Shown here in pieces: positions 11,313 through 26,581 of a stretch of 64,000 nt of DNA. Position numbers and translations under genes: made by a program. The notes under the pieces were generated by a model. It was not told the origin of the DNA. It saw only the letters and a list, made by a program, of their open reading frames with translations, and ran no database searches. Each line of letters begins with the position of its first letter. Positions within the stretch are counted from its first letter, which is position 1. Origin of the DNA: Trametes villosa (lineage: Eukaryota; Basidiomycota; Agaricomycetes; Polyporales; Polyporaceae); assembly GCA_002964805.2 (NCBI GenBank), contig PUDQ02000033.1:1822643-1886642 (forward strand). The letters are read 5' to 3'.

Positions 11313-12378
11313 TTAGGCAGTGACGTTACGGCCAACCTCGCCAGCGAAGATCTTGGTGACGATCTCCTTAGCCTTCTCGTGCACATCCTCGATGGTGGCC
11401 GTTGCGTCAATCTAGACTTGCCGTCAGCATGTGCGGTAAGCTGCCCTGCACGGGTTACGCACCGTTGCAACCTTGCCCTCCTTGCTGTAGTGCTCAATAA
11501 CAGGCATGGTCTGCTCCTTATAAACGCCTAGAGTATAGTGCGTCAGTAACGCACTACAAGCGAAGGGATCTGACATACGGAAACGCTTGCGGATGCTCTC
11601 CTCGTTGTCGTCCTCACGTCCGCTCGTCTTGGCACGCTCGAGCAAGCGCTTCAGCATCTCCTCCTCAGTCGTCGTGAAGAACAGAACCTCAGTGGACAGG
11701 CAGACCTAACATGTCGGCGGGCAATCAGAATCACACTGATCATGGGTTAAGAGCTGAGAACGTACGTCCTCATCGAACTTGAGAGCTTGGTCCATCTTAC
11801 GAGGGAAGCCATCAATGAGGAAACGACCGCGGCCGTCCTCCCAGCCTTCACCGGTGTGGGGCTTGGTGAGCTCCTCGCGCATGGCGTTCTCGAGGAGCTT
11901 GATGGTGATCTCCATAGGCACGATCTGGCCCTCACGGATATACTTGCGAATAAGCTCTCCGAACTCGGAGCCTTCGCGGTTCTGCTCCGCACGAAGGAGG
12001 TCACCAGCTACGCACGAGGACACAAGTTTGAGCTGGAAGTGGCAGCCACCGGACTAATGATGTCACATACCGGACAGGTGGGCGAAGCCGAAGTCCTTTA
12101 CGAGGTTCGCACACTGGGTACCCTTGCCTGATTCCGAGAGGAGCTCAACTACTGTCCACGGTGTGTGTACAAGATCCCTCACCCGCGCCGGGACCTCCGA
12201 GGACGAAGAATACCTTCACCTTCTCATGGTCGAATACCTGGCTCTTGGGTGCGGCGGAAGCAGGGGTCGACGTAGCAGGAGCAGCAGACGCGTCGTGAGA
12301 GGTGCTAGATTCGGGATGACCAGACTCGTGCTTCTTGAGGTGAAGAGCCTCAGCGATCTTGTCAACAATAGCGGGCAT
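11313..12378 (-). CDS. URA6: UMP/CMP kinase (Ura6 family)
   Basis: This nucleoside monophosphate kinase converts UMP and CMP to the diphosphates in pyrimidine nucleotide synthesis. The P-loop GGPGAGKGTQC is assembled across an intron. The NMP-binding region [17 protein letters not shown], the [10 protein letters not shown] block and a LID arginine region ([16 protein letters not shown]) are present. The C-terminal exon ends GEVGRNVTA at 11313. An N-terminal extension of about 50 residues, Ala/Ser/Pro/Thr-rich, precedes the core. Five or so short introns split the gene. The start codon lies only 23 bp downstream of the stop of a small membrane ORF on the same strand, which raises the chance of a shared transcript. 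Confidence 0.87.
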
Positions 12379-12401
12379 GATGTGCGGAGAGCAGAAGCAG
12401 C

Positions 12402-12572
12402 CTAGTCTTTATGACGCGGAGGGATGAGGGGATTGTCGTGCTGGCGGGGCTGAGCAGAGGCGGGGTAGGTAACGGATCTGTACTTGATAATCGCGTAGAA
12501 GGTGGCAAAGGAGAGGACGGAGATTCCGAGGAAGATGAGCGGATTTGGGAACTTGTTCTGCGGCGGCGCCAT
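12402..12572 (-). CDS. Small single-pass membrane protein, 56 residues
   Basis: Uninterrupted ORF starting MAPPQNKFPNPL. One hydrophobic helix (about residues 12-30, IFLGISVLSFATFYAIIKY) is followed by a short basic and polar tail ending PPRHKD. I do not recognise the family. Size and layout resemble small mitochondrial inner-membrane or ER proteins, but no motif decides this. It ends 23 bp before the URA6 start codon on the same strand and is divergent, 149 bp away, from the Nup37-like gene. Coding is supported by the clean helix and by its fit between two promoters. It could still be a regulatory upstream ORF of the URA6 transcript. Confidence 0.6.
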   Translation of the reverse strand: MAPPQNKFPNPLIFLGISVLSFATFYAIIKYRSVTYPASAQPRQHDNPLIPPRHKD

Positions 12573-12721
12573 CGAAAAGGAAGGAGAGAAGGCTGTGTTT
12601 GGCCCTGTTGTCCATCGCCTTGCGATCCTAACACCCGCAAACACACGCCAAGAAGCTCCCGCACGTGCTCCCCGCGCGTCCCAACATACTTCTCTCCCTC
12701 TCCTGCTGCACCGCTTTCGCC

Positions 12722-14424
12722 ATGGACGTACGGCATTCGCATGGAACGGAGGTGTACACGGTGCGCGCGTGCTACGAAGACGACGCGGCAGACCTCATCG
12801 CGGTTGGTGGCGCGCACTCGGTCGAAATCCTGCTGCTTGTAAGTGGCACACGCACCCCGGCCCGCACGGACTCATCATCCCAGGCCCTGCCCAGACAGAA
12901 ACATCCTGCAAAACGATCGCAAACTTCCACGTTGGGTCTCGCATAACTGCTCTCGCCTGGTCGTCGCGTGTCAGCTCCCCCTCGTCCACCGACGACTGGT
13001 CAATAGAGTGAGTACGCGTACCGAGACGCGTCGACGCGTGCTGATGATCGCGCAGGCTTGCTGCAGCTGGCGCGGACTTCAGCCTGTACCTTCTGTCAAA
13101 GTCATCTTCCGAAGAAGAGGAGATCTTCCCGTTCGGGGGTGGGCTGAGCGGGCATCATGGCAAGGTCAATGACATGACCTTCTGTGGGGGACGGAGTGAG
13201 GACAGCTCACGATATGTCGCGACAGTATCAGGTGAGCCGGTCACTTCGCTCTAAGTACCCCATCCATGGGGCGCTCACACGCCCGTAGACGACAAGATGC
13301 TCATGGTGTGGGACCTCCACCCCTCCATCGACCTCACTTCGCCACCATCCCCTGGCGTAAGCACGCCCTCACGCCCGCAACCCACGGCGTACGTCATCTC
13401 GTTCCCGCACCCGCTCACGAGCGTGAACGCACACCCGTCGACAAGCAAGGAGCTGCTCGTGTCCGACTGCCGCGGATCCATCTTCCTCACCGACTGGCGC
13501 TCCGACCCGGACGAGAACGAGCAAGACAGCTGGCGTAACTCGAGCGTCGTCGAACTCGTCGAGCCCCGCGCGCTCGCAGACTCCCTCGCCGGCCCGTCCG
13601 CGAAGTGGTCCGGGTCCGTCGCGTGGCGGCGGGATCCCTCTGCTGACTTGTGAGTGCACGTTCATCCATCCATCCACCCTTCCCTCCTTCCTTCCCCCCT
13701 ACCTTCTCCCGGTCCCCTCGTGCGTTCATGCTAAGATGTCGTTCGCTGACTTTGCCTTTCACATCCCCGATACCTATTTCCGCCGACGCTCCCCCGCCCG
13801 TTCCCGCACGCGCGCATCCTCGCATCGTAACGGCTCACGCCCCCTCCGACGCGCGGAACAGCGTGGGTGCCGCGTACGGCTCGCGCTTCGCGCTGTGGGA
13901 CATGGGCACGCTCGCCGGGGGCAAGCCCTCCGTGACGGGCACGAGCTTTGCCGAGGGCGGCAGCCAGTTCAGGTACGCCCGTCCCACGTCCCTGCTTCTC
14001 GTCCGCGTCGCGCGCGCACGGGGCCGCCTGCGCCGCGGCCCTGCGTCGTGCGACGGCTTGGCGACGCACTGCGTGGAGCGGCCGTGGGCAGCGCCCGCTG
14101 CCTCGTTTCGCGCTGTGCTATTGTGCGCGCTCCGGATCCGTCTCAGGGAATGTGAAGTACGGAGGCTGATGGAGCGCACTGTTTTGCAGGTGGTGTCCGA
14201 CGTACCCCGACTACTTCGCGGTGTCGACGAGCAGCCCCGCCAAGGGCGCGGTCATCCACGTCCACAACGTCGCGTACGTGCACGCGCAGCCGACCGTGTT
14301 CCAGATCGCGCCGCGCCCGCTGTACGTGCGCGCGTTCGACTTTGTCGCGTGCCGCGGCATCCCGCGCATCGTCGCCGCGGTCGGACGGGAGGTGATTGTG
14401 TTCTACATCGGGGTGGATTCGTAG
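12722..14424 (+). CDS. NUP37: WD40 protein, probable nucleoporin Nup37
   Basis: Starts MDVRHSHGTEVYTVR at 12722. Exons give a beta-propeller-like protein with degenerate WD blades: a FHVGSRITALAWS block, then HHGKVNDMTFCGG, VSDDKMLMVWDL, and SRFALWDMGTL further on, ending IVFYIGVDS at 14424. The opening segment ADLIAVGGAHSVEILLL followed by the FHVGSRITALAW block resembles Nup37 of the Nup107-160 (Y) complex, which builds the outer rings of the nuclear pore. Six or so short introns are seen. The WD40 class is well supported; the Nup37 name rests on my memory of the N-terminal pattern and on size, and a different small propeller is possible. Confidence 0.6.
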
Positions 14425-15138
14425 GATCTTGGGTACTTAGATGTGGGTCGCACGGTGCTGTGTTGTACGTACAGATACAGATACAGAGCGGCGGAGTATT
14501 GGATGTAGCGGATAGGGTGAACCTTTTGCATTGTGCAGAGTGCACAGCGAGCTTCTGAACCGGCTCCGCGTTGGTTTCGGCTCGGGAGCGTCCCTTGCAA
14601 TGCAACGCACAAACCATTTGCCATTTGGATACCCTCTCGGATCCGAGAGCGAAGTAAAAGCAGGCAAATTCGAACAGAGGTGCACGATATCGATCGGGAG
14701 CTGTAACAGAACAGGCGTGTTGTACATGCGACTAACAAAGCGACGATACTGCGATACTGCGATACTGCGATGCGCGGAATTGCGGCACTACTACGCGACC
14801 GGGAGGCGGGTCGGGGTCGGGATACGCTTACGGATATGTGTATGGTGTATGGTGTACGGTGTATATGGAGGGAGGGCATGGCGGGGGCGGGGCGACCATC
14901 ACGGTACGGTAGGCATGGCAGGAGAGGGAGGTGAAGAAGGGGCTAGGGTACAGCGGGCGGCGCGTGCGAGATTACATTCCTACAAAGCGATGCGAGGACG
15001 GGGCGGAGACGAGCAAGGACGGGGGCAGAGACGGGGGCGCCGTCCGACCAAGAAGCGAGACTCGGGCACTCAGAGAGTCCAGAGAGTCCGGAAGAGAGGC
15101 GGCGCGCGGGAGAGCAGAGGAGGGGACGGGGTAGCCCC
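14425..15138. other. Convergent intergenic region with short tandem repeats
   Basis: Lies between the 3' ends of the Nup37-like gene and the Zn2Cys6 gene. It holds a run of GCGATACT units near 14743-14770, a GTATGGTGTATGGT run near 14840-14865, and G-rich sequence from 14870. The open frames across it on both strands are products of GC bias. I see no gene. Confidence 0.5.
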
Positions 15139-18031
15139 TTAGCGGGAGGTATCGTACGCGCCGTGCCCAAACGACTGCACGGGCGGGAGGTACTGCGCGG
15201 GCCGGCTGTGGGCCGAGTACCCGCCGAAGCCCTGCGCATACATCGCGTCGCGGTGCTGGCTGGACGCGGACGCGGACGGGTAGCTGAAGTCGGCGAGCGG
15301 CGGGCTGCCGCCCGCGAACCCGGCGCCCGAGGACACGACGTCCGCGCGCGGGAACTCGCTCAGCTGGCCGTGCATGTAGTACCAGTAGTGGTCGTCGGAC
15401 GCGGTCGCGGGCTGCGCGGGCGGGGGGTATGCCGCGGCGCCGTGCGGGACGCCGCTGGGGCGCATGTCCATGGGGCTGCTGCCGCCGTGCGGCGCGAACC
15501 CGGACATGTGGTGGCTCGGGGTCTGGAGCATCGACACCGGGGGCAGTGCCGAGGACTGGTGCGCGTGCGAGTGGCCCGGGCGCGGCAGCGAGTAGAAGTC
15601 TGGTTGCGGCAGGTGTTGCGCGCTGGATGACTGCGCCGTGCGAAGCGGGGGGAGTGCTATATCGAGGGCGTGTCAGCTCTGCAGCCGCAACGTAAGGGGA
15701 TGCGAAAAGAAAGCGAACCTGATGTGAATAATCCATCCTGCCGGTAGCCGCTGCGATCGAGATGCTGGCGTGCCCGCTCTACGTCCTCTGCCACCAAGCG
15801 ACGGAGGAAGCGAGCATGGTATGCAGCGGAGTCTATGACGGAGCCTGGTAAGTGTGCGTGCTGGTAAGCATCGGCGGCACTAGAGATGATGCCGTGAATC
15901 TGTTCGGCAGCACTGTCGGGCAGCGTCGAGACGCGAAGGAGCTAATGAATGCGGGGTCAGTTAAACTGTTATCACCGCGAAACAGCGCACATACCCTCAG
16001 GAGGACGATTGCCGCGTACGCCGTCATGACGTTGACACTCTCCTGGCAGTATGGCTGGGCGAGGAATTAGGCAAGACTAAGGCGGTGCGCGGTGACAACT
16101 CACAAGAACGTGCAGCTTGTCAAATTCAGTGAGGATCTGCAAGTTCGTGCACGCGCTACGGTGGCATTGCTTCACCGCTTCAGGGTCGGGTGGGACGCGG
16201 GTCTACGATAGCGATACGATTAGCTCCGCCGATCGCGAGGCGAACAAAGGCGTACATCGGTGCTGGCCAGGTTGAGGCCGAAAGTGTTCAAGAAGAGGCG
16301 GACGTGCGACTGGAAGAACCTGATGAACGCAATATGGAACTCGCCCGCTTGCGAGCCTGCGATATATGAGCGGGGGCGCGCACGCGATCGCGACGAGCCA
16401 CTCACAGTGCCGCAGCTGCTGCTCCCAAGAGTCCGACCACATGTCGAGCTTGGCGTTGTGCTTGCTCAGCTCGTTGAGTGCGGAGAAGGCAGGGGACGGG
16501 TGGTTGTAGAAGGAGTCGGTAGCCTCTGAGCCGATGAGGCGCAGCTGCACAAAGGCCGACACGATCACGTCCTCGGGGCGGACGTCACCGCGTGCACCCG
16601 AGCAGCCGTCCTCGTGCCAGGTCGCGGCGTTGCGGACGAACTCGTCCTCGTGGAGCATCCAGTGCTTACCGGTCTGCATGCTGAGGCTGCGGTCGTGGAC
16701 GAAGAGCACGAGGTAGGTGCGCTCCCGGTTGCGCCGCTCGAGCAAATGCAGGTCGGACTCGGCGGGCTGGCGCCGTCCAACGTACTTGTTCAGGCGGAGG
16801 TTGACGGCCATGCGGCACGCCATGCCGATGTAGGACCACGTTCTGCGGTCAGCCGGCTCCTTCCAGTAGGTCATGCAGGCGAGGGCCTGGACGGTCTCGA
16901 CGGACTCGGTGCCTTCTGCGAAGGTGAAGACACACCATTCCTCTGCGAGACGCCTGACGGCATCGTAGTTGCTGTGGTTGAAAAACTTACAGCAGGCCAT
17001 GAGCATGGCGGTGAAGAGGAAGGGGGAGTGGCTGCGGACGTATTCGAGCGAGTGGAGGGTGGGGTCGAAGAGGTTGATGAAGGGGTTGAGGCGGATGAAG
17101 AACATGTCGAAGAGGGGGCCGACCTCACTCTCGTGGATAATGCCGGCGGCGACAGGGTCTTTGGGGACATAGCCGTTGAATAGACCGCTATAAGGCTTAG
17201 GCTGCGGAGAGCCATGGGAGCGCGTGGGGCTCTGGGAGGCAGCCTTGGGGATGGAGTTGGCGCGGTCAGTGGATGCGCTCGAGCGGGGGTGAGTGTTCTC
17301 GACGGCGGAAGGGGTAGCAGGCGACGGGTTCATGACGATGTCGAGGAAGGAGGACTTGTGGGACTTGATGACCTTTTCCGGGTAGAGGCCCTGCTCCTGG
17401 TGGTCCTCTTCGTCGTCGTCCATGTCGTCGTCGTAGTCCTGGGAGGCATGGGCGGAGGAGCCTGGGAAATTGGACGGGCCGGCGCCGTCCTCTTGGCCAT
17501 ATTGGGACGAGGGGGAGGTCTGGGAGAGGGGGGAGTTGACGGGCTGCTTTGCCTTTGCGTTGTTGAGGCCCTTTTCGAGACGGCGGAGCATCTTGGAGGC
17601 CTCTGAGAGTCTTTTGGGGATGGTGAGCCAGAAGAAGAGGGAGCGGTAGGAAAGCGACGTACTTTGAGCCAGGCTTGCGGCCGCGGCGGTGCTTCTCAAA
17701 GACACATCTGGCAGCGTGTGAGGGAGATATCGGTGTATGTATAGAGGCCACATACTCGACGCCGGCCCTGGAGCAGCGCTGACAACGCTGGGTGCCGTCC
17801 TCGGCGCCGACACATTTCATCTGGGGGAGTGGGGGTGGGGTTGGCACATGGGAAAGTTAAGGTTGGAGAGAGCGCCTGGTACCTTTGCCTGCCTACAGAC
17901 CATGCACGCCCGTGCACCTCTGTGCACCGGCGTCTTTGCGCTACAAAGGGGGAGGGAGTTCATCGAGGGAGGGAGAGATGAGATAGGAGGAGGACTGACG
18001 GAGCGTTCGAGGTCGCCGACGGTGGATCCAT
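15139..18031 (-). CDS. Zn2Cys6 fungal-specific transcription factor
   Basis: A zinc-cluster DNA-binding regulator with a fungal-specific middle homology domain. Exon 1 (MDPPSATSNAP, 18031) joins by a small intron (donor GTCAGT, acceptor TTTGTAG) to the cluster CMVCRQAKMKC, then CQRCSRAGVEC, giving CX2CX6CX9CX2CX6C with basic RRGRKPGSK after it. The acidic-linker region (MDDDEEDHQ) precedes the regulatory domain (GLFNGYVPKDPVAAGIIHESEVGP and a long helical region with WSYIGMACRMAVNLRLNK). The last exon, 15139 to about 15660, is Ser/Pro/Tyr/His-rich and could activate transcription. The N-terminal exons were chosen because they restore a complete cysteine cluster. The target genes cannot be told from the sequence. 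Confidence 0.85.
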
Positions 18032-19700
18032 TTTGACAGAACGGCTGGGGCAGCGGGGACTAGAGAGAAGAGCGGTGGTGGGTGATGGTGATTGAGTGAG
18101 GCAGAGGGAGTCGAGGGGCACTGATCGTTGCAGACGGGGGCGTGGAGGGAGGAGAGAAGGCGGTGGGGGTAGAGGGGAGCGAGGGGGGGAGGACTGAGAG
18201 GGCAGGCGGGCGCGGGCGGGCGAGGGCGAGGGAGGGAGGGAGAGAGAGAGGGCGTCGAGGGCGAGGGCAGAGCTGCAGCCGTCAATATATCGGGACACAC
18301 ACATCAGCCGTCCTCTATCCTTTATTCCCCGGTTTTCGCGCTCCGGCTACTTCTCCCGCTAGGCACACCCAATCACAGCCCGCCATCTTCAGACTCCGCC
18401 CCTGCACTCGGCCAATTTCATTCTCTCCCAGGCCCCACAGGCGCCGGAGTCGGCCTGATTAGGGCGAAAGAAAGACACCGGCGCGTCCGGTGACATCTTA
18501 CGGCACCCCCCTCCGTCCCAATCGCACCTCCCACGTTTTCCCCCTCTGCCTCTCCCACCCTCCCCCAGCCCCAGAGACTGCCGCCGCTCTTGGGTGGCTG
18601 GGCGTGGATACCGCCGCGCGCGCAGCGCCTGGCGCGCGGTGGGGAGGTCGCGACGAGGGAGGGGGATGTGAGGGAGGAGGTGAGGACGGGCGACGGGCGG
18701 GGTTCGCTGTCGGAGGGCCGATGATGGAAGTCCGGCATCCTTTCCGGTCACCCACGCCTGTCCACGGCCTATTCTTTGCTCCCCGGCCCTCTCCTCCCGC
18801 CCCCCCGTCCCGCCACTCCCGCCGCCCCCTTGTCCTATCCGCGCCGGCCCTCTCTGATACTCGTGCGGCTTGTGCGTCATTCATCCAAGGTTCGCGCGCA
18901 AGAGAGGTGGGGACATACGGTGGGCGCAGTGTGGGTGATTGCGGTGCGGTGGGCGTAAACTCTAAGAATGACAGCCGACAGGGCGCGCGCTCCGATCGAC
19001 GCCCTCCCGCCCTTGGCGCCCGCGCCTTCGCGCTCGAATCCGCGTCCGCACCTCGCCATCCCTCCCGGCTGCTCGTCCTGCTACCCTCGCCGTCGCGCGT
19101 AATGCATGCTGTAGCTGACACGGCGTGTGCTCACCACGGCACACAGCCGAGCTCACCGCGCCCGTCTGCGCTGTGCGCCCGATTGCCGCCAGGCCAAGAA
19201 TGGACTGCCCATCGGGAAGCGCGCTCGTCCACCAACGCTCATGGTAAATCCCATCGGGGCCACCGCAAGGCGCCCCCGCAGCGCTGTCCTATCTCTTGTT
19301 GAAACCCGAGAGGCTCCTACGGCGATTCACGCACCCTCCGGCGCATTCAAATGCGCTCTGTTGGACGCCGTTGCAACTGTGTTTGACAAGCGAGGCGCCG
19401 GGGATGATCTCACTCCTCCGGTCTCTTCCTCCATCGCGGAGGGTGCGGGCGTCTATCCGTCGCCTAGCCCTCCGCCGGCGATTTACCGGGAGCCAGGCGG
19501 AGAGGTCCTCACCGGGCACAGCATCCTCCTAGCCGTCCCCGTCGCCCGCCCTGGCCCGCTCATTTCATTACCACCGCTCCATATCAGGTCATTCCGCTCT
19601 TCCGACCACGCTCGCTTCACCTCCTCGTCCCTAGCCGCGGCAAAGGCAGATCCATGCACGAAGCTCGCGATTGCATGCACATGGGCGTCAACGACCCTCA
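18032..19700. other. Long GC-rich intergenic region upstream of the Zn2Cys6 gene
   Basis: About 1.7 kb between the start of the zinc-cluster gene and the 3' end of NOC4, both on minus. It has strong purine and pyrimidine strand runs near 18140-18260 and 18540-18700. Long open frames occur on both strands, but their products are Pro/Arg/Ala/Ser-rich and show no domain, so I do not call them. It probably holds an extended promoter and leader of the regulator. Confidence 0.45.
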
Positions 19701-21890
19701 CTAGAACGTCCACAGTTCTTCCAGGCCGTCCCCCGCCGGCACCGCCGTCAGCTCCAGCGCCGTCGCGGGCTCCTTCCGGATTTTGCGCTTCACTTCCGTC
19801 TCGAACAGCTGCAGTCCACGCCCCGTCAGTCTCCGCCGACGTCAGATAGCGCTCGAGCACACGCACCGTCCCGTACGTGTGGTCCAGGAAGTCCTCCATC
19901 GCGTAGTTCTGCCGCGTGAACGCCTCCTCGAACACCTTCGCCAGCGTCGACACCCCCGCGTGGTAGTGCGTCCTATGGGAGTACAGCTCCCACAGCGAGC
20001 TCTCCAGCGCGTTCGTCAGCGTCGGGTTCTTCTCGCGCACGTCGAACCCGTCTGTGGAGCAACAGCGTTCAGTCACCGGTAACCTAGTGTCTATCTGGCA
20101 GATTCAGATGGACGCGGGGGCTTGACTTACCGCACGCCGCCCCCGTCACCTCCTCCGTCCGGTGGATCATCCCCATCAGTGCGGGGTGCTGTCGGAGCAT
20201 GTTGTACGTGAACGGTATCAGCATCACTATCGCTGCGGGCGGCGCCGCCAGCGACAGTCTTGATAGCCGTTTCACAAAGGACGCGACGAGCGTCGCGGGG
20301 AGATGGCTGGAGCAAAGTCAATGTCAATGAAGGGCGGAAATGAGCTGTGGGAAGGGCACGCACGTCGAGCTTAGGAAGAGCTCGGTCAGGCGGAAGAAGC
20401 GCGCGCGGTGCTTCAGGTGAAGCACGTCGCGGTCCAGGAAGCCATATAGGCGAGTGTAGAACGAGGGGTAGTCACTGCAGAACACGTCAGTTGCGCTTCA
20501 ACAGAGGCACTGAGGCGCGTACAGGTTGTATTCCTTCATCAACGTGAACAATGCGTTCAACGCTAGAAGGCCCACGGTGCCGCCTAGAAGCACGGGTGAG
20601 TAACGCGCTATGACAGGATGGCGCGAGGCGTACCATGGTCTACCGAAGAGCTGACCCAGTCCATGATAAGGATGGGCCGCGTGAGATGCGGGATGACGCC
20701 TCGATGCAGCACATTCAGTACCCGCAGCGAGCGCGCTTTCCTTTCTTCTACCGAGCCGAACGAGAGCTGCGGCAGAAGGGATAGCCAAGCACGCGTGAAG
20801 ACCGCCTTGTGCGCGGCGAGCGAGTGCAGCGACTGGTGGATAGTGAGTGTGTGCACGCGCGCGGTGATACCTTTCTTCTCCTCGACAGGCTTTGCGGGCT
20901 CGTCGAAAAACTTGCGCCAGTCATCTTCCTCGTCGGCGTTGTCCTCCGCTGCCTCCTCCTCCTCGTCGACGTCCGCGGACCGCTTGGGCTTCGGGGGCTT
21001 CGTGCCGAGCTCCTCGACCCACCAGGAGTTGAGCTCAGAGGCTTTGGTGGGGAAGGTCGTGAGCCGCTCGAGGATGGAGAGTAGGTTGCCGGGGAGCTGC
21101 GGCGCTTCCGAGGGCGGGTGTTTCGAGATCAGGATTCTGCACACGCAATGTCAGTCGCGCGCGTCTGGCAAGAGCGAGCCGCCGGCGTACGCTGCATCCC
21201 GGAGGAAGAACCACCGGACGTCGTCGTGCACGCTGAACCAGGTGTTCACGAAGTGGTCGCGCACGTCCGCGTCGAGCGTGCGGTCGTCCGCGCCGCTGTC
21301 AGCTTTGCGCTTCTTGGCGCGGGGCGCGCGCGGGGACGGGGGGCACAGGAGGAGCGCGGAGACGACTTTGCGGAGGTGGGAGGAGTGGAATTGGGAGTGC
21401 TTGGCGTCGCTGGAGCGGGTGAGCGCGGAGGAGAGGTGTTTCTGGAGGGAGAGGAGGATGTCGAGGGCGGAGATCTGCAGGGAAATGTTGGTGGAGCACA
21501 GTGCATCATAGCTGGAGTGCGTACCTTGAGTGAGGGTTCTTCGTCTTTGAGGAGACCAGCTAGGAGGTCGACGAATGCATGCAGTCGGTCAAGCAGCCAA
21601 GTGCGGACGGCCTTGGCTTCCTCCGAAGCGTCAGGTCCAGAGAGCAAGCCGCGCGAGATGATGAGCACGAAGACGCGGTAAAGCGCGTATATCGCCTTGG
21701 AGAGCTGCGCTGCATTTTCAGCGTCGAGCGCGAGGTCGAGTAGGTCCGCGAGCGGGTTCAGGGAGGAGCCAGACGAGACGGCGGCGGTGAGCTGCTTCTC
21801 GAGGGACTGAACGGCGAGCACGGTGTCGTCTGCCTCGCGCGTCTTGCGCTTTTTGGAGGAAGAGGCCAGGGAGCTCTGTCGCGCAGGCAT
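19701..21890 (-). CDS. NOC4: Ribosome biogenesis factor Noc4/Utp19
   Basis: Noc4 pairs with Nop14 in the nucleolus and is needed for maturation and export of the small ribosomal subunit. The gene starts MPARQSSLASSSKKRKTR (a basic nuclear-type start) at 21890. Helical-repeat segments follow, then the CBF/NOC domain near SLLPQLSFGSVEERKARSLRVLN, HLTRPILIMDW and GTVGLLALNALFTLMKEYNL. Near the C-terminus are PPAAIVMLIPFTYNMLRQHP, NALESSLWELYSHRTHYH and a tail ending LEELWTF at 19701. An acidic stretch (DEEEEAAEDNADEEDDW) lies before the domain. Six to eight short introns are present. It is divergent from CEF1 over 219 bp. Confidence 0.85.
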
Positions 21891-22109
21891 CTTGTCTTGT
21901 TACAAGCTCTCACAAGAGCAGCAAAGAACAGAGAGACCACAGAGAGCTGGGGTCAAGAGAGTGATCGGGCGTGCAGTCGAGCATTTTGGAGGAGTCACGT
22001 GCAGGCGTAGTGGCCGAAAGTGGAAATGTTTAGCGCCGCCTGACGGTCCGTTGTCTCTGACCACCATCTCCCCACACCCCCTGCTCTACTCTGCTTATTC
22101 CCCTCTCTA
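21891..22109. promoter_or_regulatory. Shared divergent promoter, NOC4 and CEF1
   Basis: Only 219 bp separate two start codons that point away from each other. It holds TCACGTG at 21995-22001, an E-box of the Cbf1/bHLH type. Co-regulation of a ribosome-biogenesis gene and a splicing gene would make sense, but the site has not been shown to act. Confidence 0.4.
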
Positions 22110-25082
<2,973 letters not shown>

Positions 25083-25470
25083 GGGCGGCGCCGACGGCGA
25101 GGAGCCTCGGGGCGGGGGCGTGGGTGATGGACGTGTATGTGTACTTGCTCCGGGCGTTGTATCTGATCATCCTTCTCGGCTTCTGAGTGCAGACTGGGTC
25201 CGCGTGAGTTGGTGCCTTTGTGTGAACAAAGTGAGGGCCACCAAATGGCGAGTTTCTCCGCACGGCGCGGACGTCGGCGCGGGTCGAGAGCCTGATGCCC
25301 CCGCACACGAGGCGTCCCTTCTCTCCTTTCTTTGCGCTCGCGTAGTTCTTGTATAGTCTAGATAGTCTCGGTCATCGCTCCGTATATCTGCCCCGCCCAC
25401 GAGGCACCCCATCCGTCCCTTTTCTTCCCCATTCTCCACCCTCCCCCTCCTCCCCGCCCCACCGTCCCCC
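25083..25470. other. Intergenic region upstream of the membrane protein gene
   Basis: Between the CEF1 stop and the start at 25471, both on plus. The last 100 bp are C/T-rich, as in many basidiomycete core promoters just before the ATG. No other feature seen. Confidence 0.45.
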
Positions 25471-26581
25471 ATGCCCGCGACGCCCTCCAACGCGACCTCG
25501 TCCAGCGCGACCCGCTCCTCCGTCAGCGCGCGGCCCACCTTCGTCACTGTCGCCGTCTCCGCGCACCCAGTCATTACCACTACAATCACCACCGGTGGCA
25601 CACCCCTCCCTACGTTTGCCACTGTCTCGCACACAAGGAGCTCAGAGGTGCCCATTGGAGCAATAGCCGGAGGAGCCGCGGCGGGCGTCGTGCTCGCACT
25701 CGCCGCGGTCATCGGCTGGACAGTGTGGGGGAGGTCCATAAAGCGGAAAAAGGCGAAGGAGATCAAGGAAGCGGTACGTCCACACTGCCCGTGCACAAGT
25801 ATATACCCCGCGTTCTCACACCCATGCAGCTGGCTGTCTTGCAAGTCCGGGAGAACACACGGAAGAACGCTACAACGATGTCTCACCCTGCGAGCCAATA
25901 CCGGCCTCACTTCTTCCCCCGGAGCTCAGACCGGAAGGTCAAGTTCGTGCCTGCCGTGCCGGTGTCCAGCGAGTCCACCCTCAAAGGTACTGGCACTGTG
26001 GATTCGAAGGCACTAGCTGGTGGTAAGTCGATGTGAGGAGAGGGCGACCGACTGCGCTGACTATGTTGCCCTTAGACCCGGAGAAGAGAGCGCTCCAGGA
26101 GGCCTCACCATCTCAACCGCCGACGCCCTTGGCTGCTGAGGCAGGAGAGAACGAAGAGACAGAGCCACTCCGACCACCAGAGCCAGTGTTGCCACCGCCA
26201 GTGCCCCGTCGGAATCCGGGACGCTCGCGCCCGCCCGTCAACTCCACCGTCTCCAATGCGCCGTCCTCGTTCGCGCAGCACCGTCTGAACCATCAGCCAT
26301 CGACGATCAGTACCGCTTCCGCGTACTCGACCCAGAGCGCGGCGGAGGAGCGGCAGACGACTGGTGTCCCATCGAGCTTGCTGCTGGCTTTGGGGAACGA
26401 AGACATTCGGCGGTCGCTCCTCGCCAACTATCTCCCGTGGAACCGTCACCGAACCTCGACGGTGTCCCAAAACCGGCTGTCGGAGTACAGCACCGGGTCT
26501 GTCTATTCGCAGTTCGACGACCATCCTTGGGAGCCGGTTGGGTATGCTATCGGCGACGAAGAAGAGCTGCCGAGGCGGTAG
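25471..26581 (+). CDS. Single-pass membrane protein with Ser/Thr-rich outer part
   Basis: Starts MPATPSNATSSSATRSS. The first 60 residues are rich in Ser, Thr, Ala and Val and likely O-glycosylated. One membrane helix follows (GAIAGGAAAGVVLALAAVIGW) with a basic stop-transfer KRKKAKEIKEA. Two or three short introns separate the next exons. The cytosolic tail is disordered and Pro-rich (PPEPVLPPPVPRRNPGRSRPP), ends EEELPRR and has tyrosines in YSTGSVYSQF. No cleaved signal peptide is obvious. The layout recalls fungal cell-surface sensors of the Mid2/Wsc kind, but no WSC domain or other diagnostic motif is present, so this is only an architectural likeness. Confidence 0.7.

Noticed and set aside
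18490..19302. Open frames of 200-270 residues on both strands upstream of the Zn2Cys6 gene
   Set aside because: Low-complexity products, competing frames on both strands, no domain, and no splice pattern. Better explained by GC bias in a long promoter.
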